Shown: positions 19,312 to 27,315 of the stretch, in pieces
How the letters are laid out: each line of letters begins with the position of its first letter
How positions within the stretch are numbered: the first letter of the stretch is position 1
NCBI GenBank assembly: GCA_963782445.1
Contig: CAWAJM010000001.1
Coordinates: 2,728,001-2,792,000, forward strand
DNA: 64,000 nucleotides
Direction: 5' to 3'
Source of the DNA: ZC4RG20 sp963782445
GTDB lineage: Bacteria; Pseudomonadota; Gammaproteobacteria; Steroidobacterales; Rariloculaceae
Translations under genes and position numbers: made by a program
Notes under the pieces: generated by a model
The model's database searches: none
Told to the model about the DNA's origin: nothing
Seen by the model: the letters and a program-made list of their open reading frames with translations, nothing else

Positions 19312-19866
19312 ATGCACCACTTCGGCGAGTGGCTGCAGACGACGCACCTGAGCGTGACGATCCAGTCGGTCACGTGGATCATCCCGTTCGTCCAATCGAT
19401 TCACATTCTCATGATCGGCGTCGTCTTCGTATCGAACCTCGTGATCGCGCTGCGCGTCCTCGGACGCGCACGCACCGACGAGCCATTCGACGCCGTCTGG
19501 AATCGGTTCGCGCCGTGGATGTGGACCGGCCTTGCCGTCATGGCCGTGACGGGGGCCATTCTGATCGTCGGCGAGCCGGTCCGCGAATTCACCGCGCTGT
19601 CGTTCTGGCTCAAGATGGCCTTGCTCGTGCTCGCCATCGCGAGCACCTGGTCATTGGGCCACAGCCTGCGCGGGAAGACGTTCACGCCGGCGGCCGCTTC
19701 GTTCGGCGCCGGCGGGACCGCCATAGCCGTCCCTGCGGCCGAGTTCTCGACGGCCAACAAGGCCCTCGCCATCGCCACCATCGCGATCTGGCTCGCCATC
19801 GTCTTCCTCGGCCGCGCGATCGCTTACGACGTTGAAGTCTGGGGCTCGCTGTCGCTGCACAGCTGA
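19312..19866 (+). CDS. DUF6644 family membrane protein, copy 1
   Basis: A 184-residue integral membrane protein with four to five hydrophobic helices (for example WIIPFVQSIHILMIGVVFV and WMWTGLAVMAVTGAILIVG). The pattern fits the DUF6644 family. His residues occur near the start (MHH) and inside the first helix (SIHIL); a neighbour copy has a similar His at the equivalent place (EATHVL). Such paired membrane histidines would suit haem or copper binding, but that is inference. It lies 6 bp after the DUF6152 gene and 24 bp before its paralogue. Confidence 0.78.
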   Translation: MHHFGEWLQTTHLSVTIQSVTWIIPFVQSIHILMIGVVFVSNLVIALRVLGRARTDEPFDAVWNRFAPWMWTGLAVMAVTGAILIVGEPVREFTALSFWLKMALLVLAIASTWSLGHSLRGKTFTPAAASFGAGGTAIAVPAAEFSTANKALAIATIAIWLAIVFLGRAIAYDVEVWGSLSLHS

Positions 19867-19890
19867 CCGACGAGACGGAAAGGAAGCCCA

Positions 19891-20436
19891 ATGGACTTAC
19901 ACGGTATCGTGCAAGCCGTCCACGACTCCGGGGTCGGCAACTGGATGCGCATGTCGGTCAAGGCAATGCCCATCGTCGAGGCCACCCACGTCCTCTCGGC
20001 CGCCATCGTGTTCGGTTCGGTCCTGATCGTGGACTTGAGACTTCTCGGAATTCCCAACACACGCAGGCCCTTCACGCGCGTCGCGGACGAAATGCTGCGC
20101 CTGACCTGGGCCGCTTTTTTCGTCTCGGTCGTCACGGGCGTGCTCATGTTTGCGGCCAACGCCCCGACCTACTACGTCAACACGGCATTCCGGCTCAAGA
20201 TGCTCGCCTTGCTCGCAGCCGGCCTCAACATGGCATTCTTCCATCGCGTGACCCTCAAGTCCGTATCGGGCTGGAATACCTCGGTCGCGCCGTTCGCGGG
20301 CCGCTTCGCCGGCGCGCTCTCGATCCTGATCTGGACGGCCGTGATCTTCCTCGCGCGTTGGATCGGCTTCACGAAGGGCTACGACTTTTCGATCCCGGCA
20401 GACGTGCACCTTAATTTCTCCTTTCCCGCGAACTAG
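19891..20436 (+). CDS. DUF6644 family membrane protein, copy 2
   Basis: A 181-residue paralogue of the preceding protein with the same helix layout: PIVEATHVLSAAIVFGSVLI, WAAFFVSVVTGVLMFAAN, LKMLALLAAGLNMAFFH. The two probably form a heterodimeric membrane unit. The stop codon TAG at 20434-20436 lies in the CTAG target into which the downstream MITE inserted. The target provides the same TAG before and after insertion, so the protein was not changed. The MITE does separate it from the rest of the cluster and may affect transcription. Confidence 0.78.
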   Translation: MDLHGIVQAVHDSGVGNWMRMSVKAMPIVEATHVLSAAIVFGSVLIVDLRLLGIPNTRRPFTRVADEMLRLTWAAFFVSVVTGVLMFAANAPTYYVNTAFRLKMLALLAAGLNMAFFHRVTLKSVSGWNTSVAPFAGRFAGALSILIWTAVIFLARWIGFTKGYDFSIPADVHLNFSFPAN

Positions 20437-20595
20437 TGGCCTGTAACAGCCAAATCCATAGCGCCTGAGCGCGTCTCGCGCGCCGATGCTGCGTTGCTCG
20501 TCGTCGCCATAGTCACCACTATGCCTCCTCCTCGCGCCTTGCCTCGACGCGCGATCCATCGCCCAGCCACTGCGGATTTAGCTTTTACAGGCCAC
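20436..20595. mobile_element. 160-bp MITE with IS630-type ends
   Basis: A non-coding element bounded by inverted repeats GTGGCCTGTAACAGC (left) and GTGGCCTGTAAAAGC (right end, read inward), 14 of 15 identical, with weaker matching for about 13 further bases. TA duplications flank it at 20434-20435 and 20596-20597, both within CTAG. The ends equal those of the intact IS630-family element at 24518-25612 (GTGGCCTGTAACAAC), so that transposase probably moved it. It has no coding capacity. Confidence 0.85.
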
Positions 20596-20655
20596 TAGCC
20601 TGTCACGGCCGCGGGCGGCCTGTATCATGAGGGCCCGCCGTTCGGATGCGCTCGC

Positions 20656-20997
20656 ATGGGTCTGGTCGTCGCTCTCTTCGTCGCCGTCGCCGCTTTCGGT
20701 TTCGGCCTCGGAATCCACGAGGTCCAGGGCCGCCACGTTCCGCTGCCCGTCGGGCTGCTGCACGGCCTCGGTGCCGTGGCCGCAATCGCACTGCTCGTCG
20801 TGCACGACGTGCATGCCTCGAACGACCTGCTCGCCAACTCCGCGACGGCCGTCTTCGTGCTGGCCGCCTTGGGCGGCCTGCTGATCTTCATGTTTCGTAT
20901 TCGGCGTCAATCGATATCCGGGCTGCTCATCAGCCTGCACGCGGGTTTTGCGCTGTTCGGCGTGCTCCTCCTCGTCCTCGGATACTTCGGACACTGA
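20656..20997 (+). CDS. Small four-helix membrane protein, unknown
   Basis: A 113-residue protein that is almost wholly hydrophobic: four helices, starting LVVALFVAVAAFGFGLGI and ending GFALFGVLLLVLGYFG. His residues sit at helix ends (HEV, LLHGLG, VVHDVH, SLHAGF), a pattern seen in small haem-b membrane proteins, though I recognise no family. No good ribosome-binding site precedes ATG 20656. It lies between the MITE and the PQQ dehydrogenase gene, 45 bp upstream of the latter, and probably belongs to the same membrane-bound oxidation system. Confidence 0.65.
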   Translation: MGLVVALFVAVAAFGFGLGIHEVQGRHVPLPVGLLHGLGAVAAIALLVVHDVHASNDLLANSATAVFVLAALGGLLIFMFRIRRQSISGLLISLHAGFALFGVLLLVLGYFGH

Positions 20998-21042
20998 TAC
21001 GATTCCACTTTTCGAGCCGACCCATTCGGCCGGGGAGACGAG

Positions 21043-22815
21043 ATGACGACAAGAAAAGCACTCGCCCGACACATGTGGCGGACGGCCGCGGCCGGACTCG
21101 TGGCATGGACCGCGGGATGGGCCGGCCTCGCGGCGGCCCAGACTCATTCCGCGGCTGCCGCGGCCTCACCGTTCCACCCGGTGACCGACGCGATGCTGCA
21201 GCACCCGCCGGCGGCCGACTGGCTCTCGTTCCGCCGGACCCTCGACGACTGGGGCTACAGCCCGCTCGACGAGATCGACGCGGGCAACGTGAAACGCCTG
21301 CACGAAGTCTGGTCCGCGCCGCTCGAGGGCACGACGATCGAAGCGACACCGCTCGTGCACGACGGCGTCATGTATCTGCCCTTGCCCGGCGACAAGATCG
21401 TGGCCTTCGACGCAGCCACGGGCAAGCAGCTCTGGTCCTTCGCGCGGAGCTACCCCCAAGGCGCCGCGCACGGCGGCACGAAGCGCAACATCGCCATCTA
21501 CGGCCACCTGTTGTACTCCACGTCGGGCGACGGCTTCCTGTTCGCCGTCGATGCGCGCACGGGCAAACAGGCCTGGGAGGTCAAGCTCACGGGGCGCGCC
21601 AACACCTCGAGCGGGCCCATCGTCGCGAACGGCAAGGTCATTTCCGGGCGCGCCTGCGCGCCGGACGCCGGCCCCAAGGGCTGCGTCATGCTCGCCAACG
21701 ACGCGCTCACGGGCAAGGAGCTCTGGCGAACCTGGACGATCGCAAAGCCGGGCACGCCCGAGAACGCGACCTGGGGCAAGGTGCCCTGGGAGAAACGCAA
21801 TCAGGTCGGCACGTGGATGCCGCCGAGCTACGACCCCGCGCTCAACCTCGTCTACTTCGGCACGTCCGTGACCGGGCCGACGCCGAAGTATCTGCTGGCC
21901 GGCAACGACAAGACCTATCTGTATCACGACTCGACGCTGGCACTCGATGCGGACACGGGCAAGATCGTCTGGTACTACCAGCACATCATCGATCAGTGGG
22001 ACTTCGACCATCCTTTCGAGCGCATCCTCGTGGACACGGAGGTCGCGCCCGATCCGAAGACCGTGACCTGGATCAACCCCAAGCTCAAACCCGGCGAGCG
22101 GCGCGAAGTCCTGACGGGCATCCCGGGTAAGACCGGCATCGTCTACACGCTGGACCGACGCACGGGCGAATTCCTCTGGGCCGAGCCCACGGTACGCCAG
22201 AACGTCGTGACCTCGATCGACGGCGCGACGGGCAAGGTGCACATGAATCCCGCCACGCAATTCACCAAGGACGACCAGACCCTGGCCGTCTGCCCGGCCT
22301 ACCCGGGTGGCAAGGACTGGATGCCCGGCTCCTACTCACCGAAGACGGGCCTCATGTACATGCCGCTCGAGAACCTCTGCTCGACCGTGACGAGCGCCGG
22401 CCCGAAGAGCGGCATCGGCCGACTCGGCATGCGGATCAACCACAGCGCCCACCTGCCGCCCGGCGAAAAGGCCATCGGCCAGATCAGGGCCATCTCGGTC
22501 GCGACCGGAAAGACGGCCTGGATCTACCGCCAGCGGCCTGCGACCATGGCGCTCGTCGTCACGGGCGGCGGCCTCGTCTTCGACGGCGACGCGGCCGGCG
22601 GCTTCCGCGCACTCGACGCCGCCTCTGGCAAAGTGCTGTGGGAAACCCATTTCGGCGGTTCCGTCTCGGGCATACCGATCAGCTTCGGCGCGGGCGGCAA
22701 GCAGTACATCGCCGTGGCCACGGGGCCCTCGGCCGAAACCTTCGATTTCGTGAAGTTCGCGCCCGAGATCAAGGTGGGGCACGAGAAGATGCTGCACGTC
22801 TTTGCGCTCGAGTAG
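21043..22815 (+). CDS. PQQ-dependent alcohol dehydrogenase (methanol/ethanol family), divergent
   Basis: A 590-residue secreted eight-bladed quinoprotein. It has a signal peptide (cut near AAAQ) and repeated propeller motifs (DAATGKQLW, DARTGKQAW, DALTGKELW, DAASGKVLW). The catalytic Asp is probably D320 in QWDFDHPFE, and D322 two places later matches the extra Asp that marks lanthanide-dependent (XoxF-like) enzymes. But the adjacent-cysteine pair of methanol dehydrogenases is absent. By my unaided alignment the usual metal-binding Glu and Asn are replaced (near D208 and V276), so the metal site is uncertain. There is no fused cytochrome domain; the c'-like cytochrome upstream may serve. GGAGACGAG precedes ATG 21043. 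Confidence 0.85.
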   Translation: MTTRKALARHMWRTAAAGLVAWTAGWAGLAAAQTHSAAAAASPFHPVTDAMLQHPPAADWLSFRRTLDDWGYSPLDEIDAGNVKRLHEVWSAPLEGTTIEATPLVHDGVMYLPLPGDKIVAFDAATGKQLWSFARSYPQGAAHGGTKRNIAIYGHLLYSTSGDGFLFAVDARTGKQAWEVKLTGRANTSSGPIVANGKVISGRACAPDAGPKGCVMLANDALTGKELWRTWTIAKPGTPENATWGKVPWEKRNQVGTWMPPSYDPALNLVYFGTSVTGPTPKYLLAGNDKTYLYHDSTLALDADTGKIVWYYQHIIDQWDFDHPFERILVDTEVAPDPKTVTWINPKLKPGERREVLTGIPGKTGIVYTLDRRTGEFLWAEPTVRQNVVTSIDGATGKVHMNPATQFTKDDQTLAVCPAYPGGKDWMPGSYSPKTGLMYMPLENLCSTVTSAGPKSGIGRLGMRINHSAHLPPGEKAIGQIRAISVATGKTAWIYRQRPATMALVVTGGGLVFDGDAAGGFRALDAASGKVLWETHFGGSVSGIPISFGAGGKQYIAVATGPSAETFDFVKFAPEIKVGHEKMLHVFALE

Positions 22816-23356
22816 GAGCGCGGACGGGCTCCATACGTCGGTAGCGGGGCTTCGCAAACAACGCTGGCGGCAAGAGCTGCCATGTTCAACAGAGATGCCA
22901 CAACATAGAACCATCTAAAGAATTTGAACTGTACCATTACGGCCATGCTTCGAGGCTCGTCCCAAAGAAGCGTAGTAAATGAACTCGATTTGAGTGGTGC
23001 CCAGGGGCGGAATCGAACCCGGAAGAGGCCGAGGCGCAGTTTCCGTCCGAGTGAGTCCGGAAGCGGACGTTAAAGAGGATAATTTGTGGAATCGACTCTC
23101 CCGGATGCGGAGAATCGTGAACGCGTCCCATCTTCCGTGGCAAGGCGAACGCGCAAACCTACCGGATCTCGGTGCCGCTACCTATGTGCCAGCAAGATAC
23201 GAACACGAGACCCCCGGGGCTTCGGTATCGGACGCGTGCGGCGTCGGGTCCGATAAGTACACCTTTTCATGACAAGGTCACATCTTTGCGATATGTTTGC
23301 TGTGTACATAAGCACTTGGAGAGAAGTAACCTTCACAGATAGATCGGGAGAAGAAG
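22816..23356. other. AT-richer intergenic region holding a tRNA fragment
   Basis: This 541-base stretch is visibly richer in A and T than its surroundings. Apart from the tRNA-like piece at 22995-23020 (listed separately) I see no gene. A minus-strand frame starting at 22946 begins with a membrane-like sequence (MAVMVQFKFFRWFYVVASLL) but then runs antisense through the end of the PQQ dehydrogenase gene and has no ribosome-binding site. The right part must hold the promoter of the orphan gene at 23357. Confidence 0.5.
22995..23020 (-). repeat. tRNA-Phe-like 3' end fragment (possible attachment site)
   Basis: Read on the minus strand this is a T-arm (GGGTTCGATTCC) followed by GCCCCTGGGCACCA, a tRNA 3' end with encoded CCA. 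No matching anticodon arm or 5' half follows upstream. The 15-base core (GGTTCGATTCCGCCC on the minus strand) recurs in the same orientation at 25897-25911 in a second partial tRNA. Tandem partial tRNA ends of this kind are what integrative elements leave at their borders. Confidence 0.6.
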
Positions 23357-23881
23357 ATGGCCGCACACGAGACAGGCATAGGCATTGGCATCGGCATTGG
23401 AGACCTCCAACTTGCTACTCGGCGCGAGGTCCGAAGGCTTCTCAAGGAGGCAAGGGGCAACCCGAACCGCGCAGTGATACTCTGTCTAAAGAAGCTTGTC
23501 GAAATGAACCTTATTTCACAGGACGATCTCACGAGCCTGACGAAGTTGTTCGAGATCGGATTTAGAGCGGCGAAAGGAACGACGCCTGCTGAAAAGGCGT
23601 ATCTGCAGTGCCGTCAGATCGCAGATGAGATGCTGGCAAGTGGACAAAGCTCGTCGCCCGCTCTTGCTTTGGCGCTCGCCGAAACCAACTCCTACGTTAG
23701 CGTTGACGATGTACGCGGGACGCCGACCGTCGTCTACAAGAAGTCGCAGCAGAGCTGGGAAAGCCGTCTCACCGCGGCGGGTGCTGTCATCGGCGGCGCG
23801 TTGGGCGGCGGGGGCGGTGCCGTCTTGGGCGGAGCTATTGGGGGCGTCGTCGGCGCGATCGTCGATGAATGCAAGAAATAG
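23357..23881 (+). CDS. Orphan glycine-zipper protein with N-terminal Gly-Ile repeat
   Basis: A 174-residue protein I do not recognise. It starts MAAHETGIGIGIGIGDL, encoded by a short GGCATT-like tandem repeat. The middle (residues 17-130) is mixed helical. The C-terminus (about residues 139-170) is a glycine-rich hydrophobic stretch, GGALGGGGGAVLGGAIGGVV, followed by DECKK, a glycine-zipper membrane segment. GGGAGAAG gives ATG 23357 a good ribosome-binding site. Base composition is lower in GC than the core genes. It is the only gene of the small island besides the transposase, so it is probably the cargo. Glycine zippers occur in membrane-active toxins and in structural lipoproteins; no function can be assigned. 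Confidence 0.7.
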   Translation: MAAHETGIGIGIGIGDLQLATRREVRRLLKEARGNPNRAVILCLKKLVEMNLISQDDLTSLTKLFEIGFRAAKGTTPAEKAYLQCRQIADEMLASGQSSSPALALALAETNSYVSVDDVRGTPTVVYKKSQQSWESRLTAAGAVIGGALGGGGGAVLGGAIGGVVGAIVDECKK

Positions 23882-24517
23882 GCGGCGGCATGCCGCCGAC
23901 GATCCGGTGTTTGCCGAGCTGCCGCTCCCGGTGATGCGGTATCACGGGATCCCAACTGCACAACACGGGCTCCGGCTCGTGGTCGCGGGAGGCCCAAGAC
24001 TCGGATCCCCATCGGAGACAGCGCGGGCCGGGGCAGGCGGGGCTGCTCGAACGGAAGCGGCCCGAGGGGGTTGCTATGGATTCTGCCCGATGCGTTGAGC
24101 GGTCGAATTACGCGAAGTCGTCGGAGATGAACGGCTACTCCTAGAGACGCTCCCGAGCATGCGTCTTGGCATTCGCCGGGGAAGCGACGCCGTGCGACTC
24201 GTCGGGGAACCCCTAGAGGAGTTCGGCCACTGCCGGGCGGTCTGGCCCCCTTTGAGCCGCACACCTCGGGATCCCGGGCTTATTGGCTGGAGCCATTCAC
24301 CCTATTCAGATATTTATCGACTTCGTCGCGTGGCATCGCTCGAGATCCGCTGGTTTCTCGTTCTCGAGCCAGTTCCTGGGGTCGTTACGTCGCTTTGGCG
24401 ATTCTAGTCGCCAATGACCGCTTCTCTGAAGAAGCGGCTTACCGAGACGCATATAGTCTATTGAAATTCATGACCAGCAGGCTTCTGTGCGTTGGTGGCG
24501 TAGGATGCTTGTTCCTA
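23882..24517. other. Island intergenic region, no gene seen
   Basis: These 636 bases contain no frame with a recognisable start, motif or domain. A perfect 16-base palindrome (CGGCGGCATGCCGCCG) at 23883-23898 directly follows the orphan gene stop and may act as its terminator, although no T-run follows. A second 7-bp hairpin lies at 24395-24414. The remainder looks like decayed sequence. Confidence 0.45.
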
Positions 24518-25573
24518 GTGGCCTGTAACAACTGAATGTGTACCAAGATGGCGGCTCGGATCGGCGTAACGCCACTTCACGATTCGAGGAGCCCTGTTGT
24601 ACTGGCGGATGTAGCGCATGAGCTTTCTCTTCAAGTCGGGGACCGAAGTAAAGACGCCTCGAGCGATGACGTCCCGCTCGATCTTCGCGAACCACAGTCC
24701 GACCTGATTCAACCAGGAGGAGTAGGTCGGAGTGAAGTGCAGGTGAACGTTCGGATGCTCGGCCAGGAATTCCTCAACCCGCTTGGTCTTGTGCGCCGAG
24801 AGGTTGTCTGCGATCACATGGATTTCCTTTCCACGCGGCTGATTGACGAGGATATCGCTGAGGAAGGCGACGAACTCAGCGGACGTATGTCGTTCGGCGG
24901 TTTTGCCCAGGACCTCGCCCGTTTTGGTGTTGAAGGCGGCATACAGCGACAACGTACCGTGGCGGTAGTACTCAAAGCCGTGGCGCTCGGCTCGGCCGGG
25001 CGAGAGCGGCAGCACCGGGTCCTTGCGATCCAAAGCCTGGATCGCGGTCTTCTCGTCGACGCAGAACACCGCTGCGTGCTGAGGCGGGTTCAGATACAAA
25101 CCGATGATATCGGCCGCTTTGCTCTCGAAATCCGGGTCGTTGGAAGCCATGTAACGCTCGAGCCGGTGCGGCTGCAGAGCATGCTTGCGCCATACCCGCG
25201 CCACCATCATGTGGCTGACCCCCAGATGTTCTCCCAGCTTGCGCGTGCTCCAATGCGTCGCTCCGTCCGGCGGCGGCGTCGCCGTTGCCTTCAAGATCCG
25301 CGCCTCCAATCGCGGATTGAGCACAGACGCTTTTTGCCCCTGATGGCGGCTGTACAGCCCCGCCAACCGTTGATGCGCAAAGCGCCGGCTCCAACTCGCA
25401 ATGAAACCGCGGCTGCAGTCCACCCGCTCGCACACTTCATCCCACGTATGCCCTTCCGCCAGAAGCAGGATCACGCGTGCCCGACGCGCATCTTCGGCGC
25501 GCCCGGTCCGGCTCTTTGCTCGGCGAGTAAGCTCCATACGTTCCTGGTCACTCAAGGCAATCGCGTCGCTCAT
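24515..25573 (-). CDS. IS630-family transposase
   Basis: A 352-residue DDE transposase. Residues 1-110 are helix-turn-helix DNA-binding modules (DEVCERVDCSRGFIASWSRR and KLGEHLGVSHMMVARVWRKH). The catalytic domain shows CVDEKTAIQALDR (first Asp), HVIADNLSAHKT (second Asp) and SSWLNQVGLWFAKIER (Glu), so the triad is complete. The last four codons (V-T-G-H) are encoded by the terminal repeat. The stop TAG is formed by the TA duplication plus one flanking base, so the element itself has no stop codon and relies on its CTAG target. Length is normal for the family and no frameshift is seen. Confidence 0.93.
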   Translation of the reverse strand: MSDAIALSDQERMELTRRAKSRTGRAEDARRARVILLLAEGHTWDEVCERVDCSRGFIASWSRRFAHQRLAGLYSRHQGQKASVLNPRLEARILKATATPPPDGATHWSTRKLGEHLGVSHMMVARVWRKHALQPHRLERYMASNDPDFESKAADIIGLYLNPPQHAAVFCVDEKTAIQALDRKDPVLPLSPGRAERHGFEYYRHGTLSLYAAFNTKTGEVLGKTAERHTSAEFVAFLSDILVNQPRGKEIHVIADNLSAHKTKRVEEFLAEHPNVHLHFTPTYSSWLNQVGLWFAKIERDVIARGVFTSVPDLKRKLMRYIRQYNRAPRIVKWRYADPSRHLGTHSVVTGH

Positions 25574-25612
25574 GGACGCGATTATAGTCTAAAAATGGTT
25601 GTTACAGGCCAC
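24518..25612 (-). mobile_element. Intact IS630-family insertion sequence (1095 bp)
   Basis: Terminal inverted repeats GTGGCCTGTAACAAC are perfect over 15 bases at both ends. TA target duplications lie at 24516-24517 and 25613-25614, inside CTAG on both sides, the known preferred target of IS630. One intact transposase gene fills it. The same ends bound the MITE at 20436-20595. Confidence 0.93.
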
Positions 25613-25927
25613 TAGTGAAGCTGAGGATAGTCTTTCCACGGCAACTCGGCGGGATCGCGCAACGCGTCGGAAATACCTGCGTAGATGGCGTTCGATCATG
25701 ACCGCGAGGTGTACACGTGCCCACATTCTCGGAGCGAGATCCAGAGAGAACATGACAGTCGGCAGCGCGTAAATGGTCATCTGCGTAGCACGCGAAGAGT
25801 AGAAGAAGTAATTGCTTAAGGAACAAGTATATTGCGGAAGGACGCAGGTCCAGGCGCACCTTGACGGCCCTCGTGCGGCAAAGTAGCCGACGAGATGGGC
25901 GGAATCGAACCGCCGACACGCGGATCT
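25613..25927. other. Region between IS630 and sulfite oxidase gene
   Basis: No complete gene. On the minus strand, a short frame ending at the IS border reads AIYAGISDALRDPAELPWKD followed by YPQLH and a TAG from the CTAG target. This may be the tail of a gene cut by the island, but it has no upstream continuation and a neighbouring frame is equally open. The right end holds the second tRNA fragment. Confidence 0.4.
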
Positions 25928-25931
25928 TCAG
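25897..25931 (-). repeat. tRNA-Phe-like anticodon/T-arm fragment (possible attachment site)
   Basis: On the minus strand: CTGAAGATC, an anticodon loop with GAA as in tRNA-Phe, then CGCGTGTCGGC and the T-arm GGTTCGATTCCGCC. The acceptor 3' end and CCA are missing and the 5' half is absent. It shares 15 bases with the fragment at 22995-23020 in the same orientation. The stop codon of the sulfite oxidase gene (TGA, 25928-25930) lies inside it. Confidence 0.6.
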
Positions 25932-27094
25932 GAAATCACGAGCGTCCGTGGGAACTGGGCGTTGTTCTCCCAATGCGTAGGCTTCTCCGGCATCTGCGCC
26001 GCCGTCGGCTGCACGTGGCCGTTGGCATCCGTTACGCGCGAGACGATCGTGTGCTTGCCCGGGGTCGCGTCATTCCAATCGAAGCTGAACAGCTTCCAGG
26101 AATACCGGCTTGCATGCGGATCGAGCGTGGCCTTCTGCCACGGTCCGTCGTCCACCTTGACTTCGACCGATCGCAGCGGCGTGCCGTCGTTCAGGACGAA
26201 GCCCATGATCTTGTACGCGCCGTTCGCACGCGTGACGCGCGTAATGGCCGATTTCAGCCGTATCTTCGTGACCGAACGCTCTTCCCAGCGCTCCACGCCG
26301 CCGATGTTGCGGCGGCTCAGGGTGACATAGTCGCGGGCCATGAAGCGGCCCATGAAGCGGCGGTCCTGCACGTTGATCTGCGCCAGCCACTTGACGTTCG
26401 CGACGCCGTACCAGCCCGGCACGAGCAAGCGCAGCGGGGCGCCGTGATAGTGCGGCAGGGGCTGGCCGTTCATCTCGTAGGCCAGCATGACCTCGGGACG
26501 CAGCGCATCGCTGATCTGCAGGCTGCGGCCGAAGTTCTGCTCGACCTCCACGTCCCTGATCTTCTCCTTGCCTTGGTCGGTGCCGTAGAACACGACTTCG
26601 ATACCGCCGTCTCGAACACCGGCGTCGCGCAACAGTTCGGCGAGGCTCACGCCCCGCCAGCGCGCGTTGCCGATCAGGCCGTTGAACAGCTTCGAGCTGT
26701 TGCCACCGCACTCGAACCCGGCGTCGATCTCGACGGCCGGACGGCGTTTGAGGTCGGCCAGCGTGAGTTCCATCGGCCGGTCGACGAGACCGGTGACCCG
26801 CAGCTTGTAGGCGTTCGCGTCGATGGCCGGCTGGTTGTAGTGCTGGATGATGTAGAAATCGTTCTCCGACGTGTAGAACGTCTTGATGTCGCGTGTATCG
26901 AGGAAGTGAACGGCGTTCGGCACGACGGGCGGTACCTGGAAGCTCTTCGGCACGTCCGTGAACGGCACGACCTCTTCATCGGCCGCCGCCGCGAGCTTCG
27001 GCCACAGCCCCGTGCTCGCTGCAGCGGCCGCTGCGCCGACGGCAAGACCTGCCTGCAAAATGCTTCGTCTTGCGTGTGTGTCCTGTTCCGCCAT
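25928..27094 (-). CDS. Sulfite oxidase family molybdopterin enzyme (SoxC-like)
   Basis: A 388-residue exported molybdenum enzyme. It has a Tat-like signal (ARRSILQAGLAVGAAAAAAS), then the oxidoreductase molybdopterin domain with the Cys that binds molybdenum in FECGGNSSKL, and HYHGAPLRLLVPGWYGVANV. A C-terminal Mo-co dimerisation domain runs from about residue 265 (FVLNDGTPLRSVEVKVDDG). Members oxidise sulfite or act in thiosulfate oxidation; without soxD or other sox genes nearby, the substrate is open. A GGGGGAG lies about ten bases before ATG 27094. The stop codon is within tRNA-derived sequence, so the C-terminus borders the island. Confidence 0.88.
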   Translation of the reverse strand: MAEQDTHARRSILQAGLAVGAAAAAASTGLWPKLAAAADEEVVPFTDVPKSFQVPPVVPNAVHFLDTRDIKTFYTSENDFYIIQHYNQPAIDANAYKLRVTGLVDRPMELTLADLKRRPAVEIDAGFECGGNSSKLFNGLIGNARWRGVSLAELLRDAGVRDGGIEVVFYGTDQGKEKIRDVEVEQNFGRSLQISDALRPEVMLAYEMNGQPLPHYHGAPLRLLVPGWYGVANVKWLAQINVQDRRFMGRFMARDYVTLSRRNIGGVERWEERSVTKIRLKSAITRVTRANGAYKIMGFVLNDGTPLRSVEVKVDDGPWQKATLDPHASRYSWKLFSFDWNDATPGKHTIVSRVTDANGHVQPTAAQMPEKPTHWENNAQFPRTLVIS

Positions 27095-27315
27095 GGCGAC
27101 TGTCTCCCCCTGCTTGAGGCCGTTTGTTATACGTGCGGGCCCGAAACTCCAGAGTATCGGCGCGTACCGGCCGCTTTTCAACGGCGGCGTTTCGAGGCCT
27201 CCCGGCCCGAGGTCTCGGCGGCGGGCGGGGGGAACCTCGGGGTTGGACGGCGGCCGGGGCAACAGGGGTAGAATCGCGTAGGGGGCCGGCGCGAGCCGCC
27301 GGAAGGGAGGACAGG

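Noticed and set aside
22524..22946. A 140-codon minus-strand frame with a membrane-like start near the PQQ dehydrogenase end
   Set aside because: Two thirds of it is antisense to the dehydrogenase gene, and it has no ribosome-binding site or homology I can see.
25589..25780. A short minus-strand frame (LDLAPRMWARVHLAVMIERH) beside the IS630 element
   Set aside because: Looks protein-like but is short, begins in the IS flank and competes with another open frame; I cannot decide that it is coding.
22995..25931. Two possible complete tRNA-Phe genes
   Set aside because: Neither piece has a D arm or 5' acceptor half, so neither can fold as a tRNA.
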